Source: Fimenecus sp051881355
Lineage (GTDB): Bacteria > Bacillota > Clostridia > Oscillospirales > Acutalibacteraceae
Direction of reading: 5' to 3'
NCBI GenBank assembly: GCA_051881355.1
Contig: JBJEPS010000014.1
Span: forward strand, 1-25,993
DNA length: 25,993 bases
Position 1 is the first letter of the stretch. Each line of letters starts with the position of its first letter. Positions 7,240-14,649 of the stretch are shown one piece after another. The notes under the pieces were generated by a model that saw nothing but the letters and a program-made list of their open reading frames with translations, was not told the DNA's origin and ran no database searches. A program made the translations under genes and the position numbers.

Positions 7240-7959
7240 ATGGAGGAAAAGGTTTTAGGGGTGCTCGGCGGTGTCGGACCGCTTGCCACCATCTATTTTG
7301 CGGATTTGGTCATTAAAATGACCGACGCAAAAACTGACCAGGAGCATATCGCGATGATTATTTTAAATCACGCGTCTATCCCTGACCGTACCGAATATAT
7401 CTTGGATAACAAAAAGCCCAACCCACTTCCTGTGATGATTGCGGACGCGAAAAAGCTTGAAAACGACGGTGCAGATTACATCGTCATTCCCTGCAACACG
7501 GCGCACTATTTCTTTGACGAAATCCAAAAAAGCGTGCGCGTGCCGATTATCAATATTTTGGAAGAAACCGTCAGCTATGCGGAAAAAACCGTGCCGAATT
7601 TAAAATGCCTCGGCATTCTTGCCACGGAGGGTACGGTCATTTCCGGCGCGTATCAAAACATCATTCATAAGCACGGGTTAGACTTCCGCGTGCCGAGTGA
7701 GGAAGATCAAAAATCGCTGATGCATATTATCTATGATGAGGTCAAAGCGGGCGAAAAGGTGGACATCTGTGAGTTTTTGCGGATTGTCGGGGAGCTCAAA
7801 AAAACGGGCTGTGACGCGGTGATTTTAGGCTGTACGGAACTGTCGGTCATCAAAAAGGATTTCAATTTGTCGCGGCACGACATTGTGGACTCCATGGAGT
7901 GTTTGGCGCGCGCGAGCATTTCGCTTTGCGGCAAGCACGTAAAAGCAGAGCGGAAATAA
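7240..7959 (+). CDS. Aspartate racemase (Asp/Glu racemase family)
   Basis: A 239-residue PLP-independent amino acid racemase of the Asp/Glu superfamily. The start LGVLGGVGPLATIYFADLV is typical of the aspartate racemase (RacD) branch, as opposed to glutamate racemase MurI. The two catalytic cysteines are C85 in VIPCNTAHYF and C198 in LGCTELSVI, with the usual neighbouring T and E residues. Ribosome site GGAAGG lies in the 15-nt gap after the ligase gene. It probably supplies D-aspartate to the upstream ATP-grasp ligase; paired racD and asl genes are known from enterococci, lactococci and lactobacilli. Glutamate as substrate cannot be excluded from sequence alone. Confidence 0.88.
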   Translation: MEEKVLGVLGGVGPLATIYFADLVIKMTDAKTDQEHIAMIILNHASIPDRTEYILDNKKPNPLPVMIADAKKLENDGADYIVIPCNTAHYFFDEIQKSVRVPIINILEETVSYAEKTVPNLKCLGILATEGTVISGAYQNIIHKHGLDFRVPSEEDQKSLMHIIYDEVKAGEKVDICEFLRIVGELKKTGCDAVILGCTELSVIKKDFNLSRHDIVDSMECLARASISLCGKHVKAERK

Positions 7960-7989
7960 AATGATTCAACACCAAATGAGGAAAAAAGT

Positions 7990-9834
7990 ATGTGCGGATT
8001 TGTCGGCTATGTAAACGCCACCGAAAATACCAACGAAAATCAAAAAATTATTAAAGCCATGGCGGACAGAATTGTCCACCGCGGTCCCGATCAGGACGAT
8101 TATTATGTGGACGACGGCGTATCCTTAGGCTTTCGGCGCCTGAGCATTATCGACCTTGCGGGCGGCAGTCAGCCGATTTTAAATGAGGACGGCACAAAAG
8201 TGCTTGTTTTTAACGGCGAGATTTACAATTATCAGCCCTTGCGCGAGGAATTGCTTTTAAAAGGGCACACTTTCAAAACCGAAACCGATTCCGAAGTGCT
8301 GTTGCACGGGTATGAGGAATGGGGCAAGGATTTACTTATGCGCCTTAGAGGAATGTTCGCCTTTGTCATTTGGGACAAACGCGAACGCAAGCTGTTCGGT
8401 GCGCGCGATATTTTCGGCATCAAGCCGTTTTTCTATTACTTAAACGAGGGCAATTTTCTGTTCGGCTCGGAAATCAAAGCCTTTTTGTCCAACCCCTTGT
8501 TCAAAAAGAAATTGAACATTGACCGCCTGCCCGAATACCTTTGCTTTGAGTACATTCCGAACACCGAAACGATGTTCAAAAATGTTTATAAAATGGAACC
8601 GGGTAGCTTTTTTGAATGGCAGAACGGGCAGTTTACCACCGCGCGCTATTTTACGCCCGAATACGACATCGACAACAGCAAAACCCTTTCGGATTGGGAA
8701 ACGCTGATTGACGAAACCTTTAAAGACTCCACCAAAGCGCATGGCATTGCCGATGTCGAGGTCGGGTGCTTCCTGTCGAGCGGTGTGGATTCGAGCTATG
8801 TGGTGCACGAAATGGCAAAGCGCAACGATGTAAAAACCTTTTCCGTCGGCTATGCGGAGGAAAAATATTCCGAGCTTTCCGCCGCCGAGGAATTTGCCAA
8901 AACCGAGGGCGTGCGCAATTACACCAAAAAAATCACCGCTGAGGAATACTTTAAGGTTACCCCGATGGTGCAGTATTATATGGACGAGCCGTTGCCGAAC
9001 CCGTCTGCCATCGCGCTGTACTTCCTTGCAAATCTTGCAAGCGAGCAGGTGAAGGTGGTGCTGTCGGGCGAGGGCGCGGACGAACTGTTCGGCGGCTATC
9101 ATTATTACCGCGAGCCACTCGATTTTGAAAAGTATATGAAACTGCCGCTCGGAATTCGTAAGGCGGCGGCGGGCTTGGCGTCAAAAATGCCGAATTTCCA
9201 CGGCAAGCGCTTTTTGGTACGCGGCAGTCACCCGATTGAGGAACGCTATATTCGCAACAACTATGTGTTTAATCACAGTGACGTCGATAAAATTTTGGCG
9301 CAGAATATCGAGTCGAAAGACCCGTCTTACTACACCAAACCCTATTTTGACGAGGTCAAAACCGAGGACGACATCACCAAAATGCAGTATGTCGATATTC
9401 GCACCTGGCTTGTACAGGATATTTTGGTCAAAGCTGACCGTATGAGTATGGCGAATTCTTTGGAACTGCGCGTACCGTTTTTGGACCGTGAAATGTTAAA
9501 ACTCGCACTGCAAATCCCGTCAGAGTATCGCGTCAACCGCGAAACCACCAAATTGGCATTGCGCGGTGCGGCGGCAAAGCAACTTCCCGAAAAAACCGCA
9601 AAAATGCGTAAAACGGGCTTTTTAACGCCGCTGAACGATTGGCTTAAACGCGACGAGTTTTACAGTCAGGTCAAGGAAAAATTTTTGAGCGATACCGCAA
9701 AGGAATTTTTCAATCAAAACTATATTATGAAACTGCTCGATGACCACAAGGCGGGCACGGCGCACAATATGAAAAAGGTGTGGTCGATTTACTGCTTTAT
9801 TTTGTGGTATGAAAAGTATTTTATCGAAAATTAA
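7990..9834 (+). CDS. asnB: Asparagine synthase (glutamine-hydrolysing), AsnH-like
   Basis: A 614-residue glutamine amidotransferase/synthetase. C2 of MCGFVGYVN is the class II glutaminase nucleophile, which fixes the start exactly. FNGEIYNYQPLR (74-85) belongs to the glutaminase domain (1 to about 200). The synthetase domain has the ATP pyrophosphatase loop as LSSGVDSS (262-269) and SGEGADELFGGY (359-370). Many housekeeping AsnB proteins have SGGLDSS; to my recollection the S-S-G-V form is seen in the branch that includes Lactococcus AsnH, which amidates the D-Asp of the peptidoglycan cross-bridge. It lies 30 nt after the racemase, ribosome site GAGG. From context its likely job is to turn cross-bridge D-Asp into D-Asn, but ordinary L-asparagine synthesis is a real alternative. 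Confidence 0.92.
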   Translation: MCGFVGYVNATENTNENQKIIKAMADRIVHRGPDQDDYYVDDGVSLGFRRLSIIDLAGGSQPILNEDGTKVLVFNGEIYNYQPLREELLLKGHTFKTETDSEVLLHGYEEWGKDLLMRLRGMFAFVIWDKRERKLFGARDIFGIKPFFYYLNEGNFLFGSEIKAFLSNPLFKKKLNIDRLPEYLCFEYIPNTETMFKNVYKMEPGSFFEWQNGQFTTARYFTPEYDIDNSKTLSDWETLIDETFKDSTKAHGIADVEVGCFLSSGVDSSYVVHEMAKRNDVKTFSVGYAEEKYSELSAAEEFAKTEGVRNYTKKITAEEYFKVTPMVQYYMDEPLPNPSAIALYFLANLASEQVKVVLSGEGADELFGGYHYYREPLDFEKYMKLPLGIRKAAAGLASKMPNFHGKRFLVRGSHPIEERYIRNNYVFNHSDVDKILAQNIESKDPSYYTKPYFDEVKTEDDITKMQYVDIRTWLVQDILVKADRMSMANSLELRVPFLDREMLKLALQIPSEYRVNRETTKLALRGAAAKQLPEKTAKMRKTGFLTPLNDWLKRDEFYSQVKEKFLSDTAKEFFNQNYIMKLLDDHKAGTAHNMKKVWSIYCFILWYEKYFIEN

Positions 9835-9843
9835 GAGGGAATT

Positions 9844-10572
9844 ATGGACTGTGTAAAACGATTGATTTTGCCGCACGCGTTTAATTTGCGCGATTTGGGC
9901 GGCTTTGTAACGAAAGACGGCAAAACCGTCCGCTGGCAAAAGCTGTACCGTGCCGACGCGCTTTGCGCGCTGACCGAAGCAGAATGGCAAACGCTCGCCC
10001 AAAAGGGTGTGCGCACCGTGGTGGATTTGCGAAGCCTTTCCGAAACCGAAATGATGCCAGACCGCGTGCCGAACGGCGTTTCGTGGGTGCATTGCCCCTT
10101 GCAGGCGGAAAACATGGATTTCCAAAATCTCGACGAGGGCGCTATGGCGTCATTTCGCCGCAGTATGGCGGAAAGTTATACCGACATGGTTACAAAAACG
10201 CCGAATCTGCTCGCGAAAGCGCTTTGCACGGTGGTAAGCGGCTTGCAAAACGGCGCGGTGATTTTCCATTGCACTGCGGGCAAAGACCGCACGGGTGTGC
10301 TTGCGGCGTCGATTTTGCATTTGTTGGGTGCGTATGACGCGGACATTCTTGCCGACTATATGGTGTCAGAGCTTTATAACCGCGGCGGGGTACAGCGTAT
10401 GGCGCATACCTTGCCGAATTTTCAGGATTTGTTGCCGCTGCTTTCCTCCGCGCCCGAAAATATGGAGCCGCTGTTGGAATTTTTCCATACGCACGATTTC
10501 CCCGCGCTTTTGGCAGAACACGGGTTTGGGGAAGCACAACTGCAAACACTGCGTGCAGAAGTGCTCGGATAA
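9844..10572 (+). CDS. Tyrosine/serine-type protein phosphatase (Y_phosphatase3 family)
   Basis: A 242-residue cysteine-dependent phosphatase. The P-loop FHCTAGKDRTG has the CX5R signature with C143 and R149. FNLRDLGGF at 13-21 is the conserved N-terminal motif of the bacterial family (PF13350, relatives of Listeria LipA and Mycobacterium PtpB). There is no signal peptide, so it is probably cytoplasmic unless exported by an unseen route. It starts 9 nt after the amidotransferase gene with GAGGG upstream, so it is cotranscribed and perhaps coupled. Substrate unknown: members hydrolyse phosphotyrosine, phosphoserine or phosphoinositides. Its place in a cell-wall operon raises the possibility of controlling wall enzymes, but nothing in the sequence proves this. 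Confidence 0.88.
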   Translation: MDCVKRLILPHAFNLRDLGGFVTKDGKTVRWQKLYRADALCALTEAEWQTLAQKGVRTVVDLRSLSETEMMPDRVPNGVSWVHCPLQAENMDFQNLDEGAMASFRRSMAESYTDMVTKTPNLLAKALCTVVSGLQNGAVIFHCTAGKDRTGVLAASILHLLGAYDADILADYMVSELYNRGGVQRMAHTLPNFQDLLPLLSSAPENMEPLLEFFHTHDFPALLAEHGFGEAQLQTLRAEVLG

Positions 10573-10596
10573 TATATACATAAAAGGAGGGTACAT

Positions 10597-11205
10597 ATGA
10601 AAATTATCGACATTTCCAACGATGTATTGACTGCCGAGGTCTACGAGGGCGACCCTGTACCGGAGCTTCACCCCATTTGTACCCTCGAAAACGGCGATTA
10701 TTACAATTTAAACGCGCTGTATGCGGGCTTACACAACGGCACGCATATCGACGCACCCTTACACTTTTTAGAAGGGGCGGCAGACATCGCCTCGGTACCC
10801 TTAGAAACCTGTGTCGGTCCTTGCCGTGTGTTGGAGGTTTCCCCGGGGATTGTCACGGGCGAGCTTGTTGAAAACGCGTTTCCGCGCGGTGTGGAACGGC
10901 TTTTAATTAAATCCGGTGGGCGGGCGTTTATTCACGCTTCTGCCGCTGAAGCACTGGCGTATTACGGTTGCAAATTGGTCGGTACAGATGCGCTCACGGT
11001 GGAACCGCCGACCGGCACAGGCGAAACGCACCGCGCCTTTCTCAACGAAAACGTTGTGCTGCTGGAGGGCTTGAATTTAACCGAAACCAAAAACGGTGAC
11101 TATTTCCTGATTGCGCCGCCTGTCAAAATCGGCGGGGCAGAGGCATCCTTTACTCGCGCGCTTTTGATTTCGGACTATATTTTTTGGAGCGGAAAAACAA
11201 ATTGA
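10597..11205 (+). CDS. Cyclase-family metal hydrolase (kynurenine formamidase-like)
   Basis: A 202-residue member of the PF04199 cyclase family, which includes bacterial kynurenine formamidase KynB and other metal-dependent amidohydrolases. The metal-binding signature HNGTHIDAPLHF gives H46, H50, D52 and H56. The later FIHASAAEALAYYGCKLVGT segment is also family-typical. A near-perfect AAGGAGG lies 7 nt before ATG 10597. No tryptophan-degradation gene is nearby, so kynurenine formamidase activity is unsupported; the substrate is unknown. Its stop overlaps the probable start of the next gene, so it is tightly coupled to the flavoprotein downstream. Confidence 0.88.
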   Translation: MKIIDISNDVLTAEVYEGDPVPELHPICTLENGDYYNLNALYAGLHNGTHIDAPLHFLEGAADIASVPLETCVGPCRVLEVSPGIVTGELVENAFPRGVERLLIKSGGRAFIHASAAEALAYYGCKLVGTDALTVEPPTGTGETHRAFLNENVVLLEGLNLTETKNGDYFLIAPPVKIGGAEASFTRALLISDYIFWSGKTN

Positions 11206-12710
11206 GTACCATAGAGAGACAAAAAGAGAAAATTTTGATTATCGGTGCAGGTCCTGCCGGACTTACGGCAGGGCTGGAGCTTTTGCGCACCGCACCCGAA
11301 AAGTACAGTGTGACCGTTTTGGAGAAAAGCGATACGGTCGGCGGCATTTCCAAAACCGTAAACGTGAACGGCAACCGTATGGATATGGGCGGGCACCGCT
11401 TTTTCTCGAAAAGCGACCGCGTGAACGCATTTTGGGAAAGTCTGTGTCCCTTGCAGGGGGAACAGCCGTCGGAACGGGAAAACGAAATGCTTTTGCGTAA
11501 AAGAGTATCTCGTATCTTTTACGGCGGCAAATTTTTTGACTATCCCATCACCTTAAAGCCACAGACCTTTCAAAATCTCGGGCTGGTGCGCACCGTAAGT
11601 GCGGGGTGTGGGTATCTTGCCGCAGTCTGCCGCAAAAAAGAAGAAACCTCGCTGGAGAATTTTTATATCAATCGGTTCGGAAAGCCTTTATACCAAATGT
11701 TTTTTGAGGATTATACCGAAAAGCTTTGGGGACGGCATCCGTCGGAAATTTCCGCGGACTGGGGTGCACAGCGCGTGAAGGGCGTCTCGGTAAAAGAAGT
11801 GCTCAAAAACGCCCTCGGCGGCAAAAAGAGCCAAGAAACGTCGCTGATTGAACAATTTAAATATCCGAAGCACGGTCCCGGGCAATTGTGGGGAACCGCA
11901 GCGGCGGAATTTCAGAGTCGCGGCGGCGAACTCCGTTTTTCCGCACGTGTGTGCGGTGTGCAAACCGAAAACGGACGCGTAACGGCTGTAACTGCCGAAG
12001 GAAACGGCGAAAAAAAGGTATATGCGTGTGATGCGTTGCTGTCCTCCATGCCGCTTTGCGATTTGATTGCCGCTTTCCCGGAAAACAGCGTGCCGCAAGG
12101 AATTCAAGAAACGGCGGCAGGCTTGCCGTACCGCGATTTTGTCACGGTTGGGCTGTTGGTTCGAAAACAAGATTTGGATTGTACTTCGTCAGACGGTGCG
12201 CTTTTACCCGATTGCTGGATTTATGTGCAGGAACGCACCGTGCGTTTGGGCAGAGTACAGATTTTTAACAACTGGTCGCCGTATATGGTAAAGGACGGCG
12301 CGCATACTGTGTTTATCGGCGCGGAGTATTTCTGCCGCGAGGGCGACGAACTGTGGTCGCGCACGGATAAGGATTGGGCAGAAGCAGCGAAACAGGATTT
12401 GCAAACCATCGGATTGCTCTCGGTACAAGCAGAGCTTTTGGACGCGCATTGCGAGCGCGTGCAAAAGGCATATCCCGCGTATTTCGATACATACAGCGAT
12501 TTGCCGAAAGTCATCGAATTTTTGAACGGCTTTCCGAATTTATACTGCATCGGACGCAACGGACAGCATCGGTATAACAATATGGACCATTCTATGCTCA
12601 CGGCGTTTGAGGCGGTGCGCTGTATTTCTGAAAACGATACGGACAAAACCGCGCTTTGGGCGGTGAACAGCGAAGAAGAGTATCACGAAACGAAAGAGGG
12701 CGGCTCGTAA
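11202..12710 (+). CDS. FAD-dependent oxidoreductase, UDP-galactopyranose mutase/amine oxidase-like
   Basis: A protein of about 502 residues with an N-terminal FAD-binding fold: ILIIGAGPAGLTAGLELL with GxGxxG at 15-20, then MDMGGHRFFSKSD. The middle YGGKFFDYPITLKP and FEDYTEKLWGRHPSEISADW and the C-terminal YCIGRNGQHRYNNMDHSM place it among the COG1232-type flavoproteins that resemble UDP-galactopyranose mutase and protoporphyrinogen oxidase. Members often lie in surface-polysaccharide loci, but the reaction of this one is unknown. The start is uncertain: TTG 11202 overlaps the previous stop and is preferred; TTG 11184 in the same frame would add six residues. The gene ends in a TAATG overlap with the next gene. 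No glycosyltransferase is nearby. Confidence 0.85.
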   Translation: MSTIERQKEKILIIGAGPAGLTAGLELLRTAPEKYSVTVLEKSDTVGGISKTVNVNGNRMDMGGHRFFSKSDRVNAFWESLCPLQGEQPSERENEMLLRKRVSRIFYGGKFFDYPITLKPQTFQNLGLVRTVSAGCGYLAAVCRKKEETSLENFYINRFGKPLYQMFFEDYTEKLWGRHPSEISADWGAQRVKGVSVKEVLKNALGGKKSQETSLIEQFKYPKHGPGQLWGTAAAEFQSRGGELRFSARVCGVQTENGRVTAVTAEGNGEKKVYACDALLSSMPLCDLIAAFPENSVPQGIQETAAGLPYRDFVTVGLLVRKQDLDCTSSDGALLPDCWIYVQERTVRLGRVQIFNNWSPYMVKDGAHTVFIGAEYFCREGDELWSRTDKDWAEAAKQDLQTIGLLSVQAELLDAHCERVQKAYPAYFDTYSDLPKVIEFLNGFPNLYCIGRNGQHRYNNMDHSMLTAFEAVRCISENDTDKTALWAVNSEEEYHETKEGGS

Positions 12711-12895
12711 TGGCAGAAAGTGCTTCGCGCTGTGATTTTTGCGCATATTATGATTACGACGAGGAATCGGAGCAGTATGTTTGCGAAATCGATTTGGACG
12801 AAGACGAAATGCTGAACTTTTTAAGCTTCAATACCCAAAGTTGCCCGTATTTTAACCCGTATGACGAATATAAAATTGTAGAGAAGCAAAATTGA
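12710..12895 (+). CDS. Small acidic four-cysteine protein (DUF6472-like)
   Basis: A 61-residue protein, very acidic, with C8-x2-C11, C25 and C45. The CxxC...C...CP spacing suggests a small metal (zinc) knuckle. The pattern CDFCAYYDYDEE...DEDEM...CPYF matches what I know as DUF6472, a Clostridia-specific family without assigned function. Its ATG overlaps the stop codon of the flavoprotein gene (TAATG), so it is translated by coupling and probably made in fixed ratio to it. That makes a binding partner or chaperone role conceivable, but this is inference only. Confidence 0.8.
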   Translation: MAESASRCDFCAYYDYDEESEQYVCEIDLDEDEMLNFLSFNTQSCPYFNPYDEYKIVEKQN

Positions 12896-12925
12896 TTTTT
12901 AGTTTTGATTGCAGGAGGAACGGGT

Positions 12926-13642
12926 ATGGCACAAGTAAACAATTCAAATGATCGCGTACTGGCTCAGCGGCAAAACAATGCAGAACGCATAGAGATTTTA
13001 GAAAATTTTGTGGCGGCAGAGGTCGAAATTCCCTGCTTTGACGGCGTGATAATTGACCGCACTGTGCAAATCGGCGCAGGTACGACAATTTTGCCGGGCA
13101 CAATTTTGCGCGGGGAAACTTCCATCGGCAAAAATTGCGTGCTCGGTCCGAACACCTTGGTCGAAAACAGCAAAATCGGCAACCATGTGACGCTTAACAG
13201 CACCCAGTGCTATCAATCTACCGTGAAAGACGGCGCGAATATTGGACCGTTTGTGCACATTCGTCCGAATTCGGTTGTCGGCGACAGCGTACATCTCGGC
13301 AATTTCGTCGAGGTGAAAAACTCTACGATTGACACGGGCACAAAGGTGTCGCATTTGACCTATGTGGGTGACAGCGACGTCGGCAAAAAGGTCAATTTCG
13401 GTTGCGGTACGGTCACCGTCAATTATACGGGGCAGGCGAAGTTCCGCACGACCATCAAAGATAATGCTTTTATCGGCTGCAATACCAATTTGGTTGCGCC
13501 TGTCACCGTGGGTGAGGGCGCATATACTGCGGCGGGCTCCACCATCACCGAAGATGTTCCGGCAGACGCTTTGGGGATTGCTCGTGCACGACAGGTCAAC
13601 AAGCCTGAATGGTGCCTGCGCCGCGGCGAAAAGAAAAAATAA
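12926..13642 (+). CDS. glmU: Stand-alone GlmU acetyltransferase domain (glucosamine-1-phosphate N-acetyltransferase)
   Basis: A 238-residue protein equal to the C-terminal half of bifunctional GlmU (usual length about 455). It begins inside the GVNDRV-type motif that ends the pyrophosphorylase domain (here NNSNDRVLAQ), continues with the linker helix, then left-handed beta-helix hexapeptide repeats from about residue 38. All acetyltransferase catalytic residues are present with the same spacing as in E. coli GlmU: R113, K131, H143, Y146, N157 and N166 correspond to R333, K351, H363, Y366, N377 and N386. It should make GlcNAc-1-P from acetyl-CoA and GlcN-1-P. The uridylyltransferase half is absent here. 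AGGAGG lies 7 nt before ATG 12926, so it is a proper gene and not a 3' remnant. It is followed by pth, a common neighbour of glmU. Confidence 0.9.
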   Translation: MAQVNNSNDRVLAQRQNNAERIEILENFVAAEVEIPCFDGVIIDRTVQIGAGTTILPGTILRGETSIGKNCVLGPNTLVENSKIGNHVTLNSTQCYQSTVKDGANIGPFVHIRPNSVVGDSVHLGNFVEVKNSTIDTGTKVSHLTYVGDSDVGKKVNFGCGTVTVNYTGQAKFRTTIKDNAFIGCNTNLVAPVTVGEGAYTAAGSTITEDVPADALGIARARQVNKPEWCLRRGEKKK

Positions 13643-13713
13643 GCATAGAATTTTACAAGATTTTTCTTGTAAACATAGATTTGAAAATCAAACCAACCGA
13701 ACGAAGGAGAACT

Positions 13714-14322
13714 ATGTTATTCCAAAGAAAAGCGCAAAGCCTGTCGGTCGGCGCACCTGAATTTCTCGTGGTGGGGCTCGGAAATCCCGATCAAAAGTAT
13801 GCCTTTACCCGACATAATTCGGGCTTTTTGTGCGTGGATATGCTGGCGGAAAAATACGGATTTACCGTGAAAAAGTTAAAGTTCAAATCCTTACTCGGCG
13901 ATGCCGAAATCGGCGGGCACCGCTGTTTGGTCTTAAAACCGCAAACCTATATGAATTTAAGCGGTGAAGCGGTGCGCGACGCGGCGCAGTTTTACAAAAT
14001 TCCGCCCGAACGTATTGTGGTACTGTTTGACGATATTTCATTAGATGTCGGCAAAATCCGCATTCGCCGCAAGGGTACGGACGGCGGGCACAACGGGATT
14101 AAAAATATTATTTATCATTTGAACAGCGATACTTTCCCGCGCATCAAAATCGGCGTGGGCAAAAAGCCGCATCCCGATTACGACCTTGCCGATTGGGTGC
14201 TGTCGGAATTCAAAAAGGATGAGGAAGCGCCCTTAAAAACCGCACTTGAACACGCCTGCGCCGCGCTCGAATTGATGCTCGACGGCAAAATCGACGAGGC
14301 GATGAACAAATATAATTCGTAA
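13714..14322 (+). CDS. pth: Peptidyl-tRNA hydrolase
   Basis: A 202-residue Pth, the enzyme that frees tRNA from peptidyl-tRNA dropped by ribosomes. Family residues are visible: N24 in VGLGNPDQKY, catalytic H34 in FTRHNSGF, YMNLSG, the aspartate of VLFDDISLDVGKIRIR, and GGHNGIKNI. An N-terminal extension of about 15 residues (MLFQRKAQSLSVGAP) precedes the usual start. ATG 13714 is supported by AAGGAG 4 nt upstream; a longer open frame before it overlaps the previous gene and lacks a ribosome site. The 71-nt gap after the glmU gene has no terminator, so it probably ends the nine-gene operon, although a separate promoter cannot be excluded. Confidence 0.95.
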   Translation: MLFQRKAQSLSVGAPEFLVVGLGNPDQKYAFTRHNSGFLCVDMLAEKYGFTVKKLKFKSLLGDAEIGGHRCLVLKPQTYMNLSGEAVRDAAQFYKIPPERIVVLFDDISLDVGKIRIRRKGTDGGHNGIKNIIYHLNSDTFPRIKIGVGKKPHPDYDLADWVLSEFKKDEEAPLKTALEHACAALELMLDGKIDEAMNKYNS

Positions 14323-14348
14323 ATTGTCACTACGCACGAACCGAATTT

Positions 14349-14471
14349 GTAGGGGGGCGACGACTCGGCACCCCGTAATAAATTACATCTGTTTTTACGG
14401 GCGGGCGTGGAAACCCGCCACTACGCGGAATTTTTGTGCATGCGTAGGGGAGAACTGTGTTCGCCCGCCCG
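14349..14471. repeat. Three family B variable-core palindromes in a row
   Basis: Three copies: 14349-14374 (GTAGGGGGGCGACGACTCGG to CCCCG), 14398-14427 (CGGGCGGGCGTGGAAACCCG to CTACG) and 14443-14471 (CGTAGGGGAGAACTGTGTTC to CCCGCCCG). Each has the GTAGGGG/CCCTAC flank and a self-complementary core, but the three cores differ. They occupy most of the first half of the 327-nt gap between pth and mfd. No gene is seen. Confidence 0.65.
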
Positions 14472-14565
14472 TTTGTCATTCTGAGCCGTTAGGCGAAGAA
14501 TCTCGTTTCGCACATTCTATATTTTGTGCTGTATGAGATTCTTCACTTCGTTCAGAATGACAAAT
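14472..14565. repeat. Family A palindromic repeat, well-kept copy
   Basis: The left arm is TTGTCATTCTGAGCCGTTAG to GAATCTCG (from 14473), the right arm GAGATTCTTCACTTCGTTCA to GAATGACAAAT (14535-14565), with a spacer of about 27 nt. It directly abuts a family B copy, as at 3093-3120 and 25947-25961. The remaining 14566-14649 is AT-rich and holds only the mfd ribosome site. Confidence 0.75.
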
Positions 14566-14649
14566 GAAAATGTATCACCTTAAACAAATCGAACAAAGCC
14601 AAAGACTAAAACAGAATAGATAAAATTTAACTACACAGGAGAATAACCC

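Noticed and set aside
10597..11205. Kynurenine formamidase as a specific function
   Set aside because: The metal motif only proves the cyclase superfamily; there are no tryptophan-catabolism neighbours.
14349..14565. CRISPR array
   Set aside because: The repeats are palindromic modules of different cores without regular spacing or equal-length spacers, and no cas genes are present.
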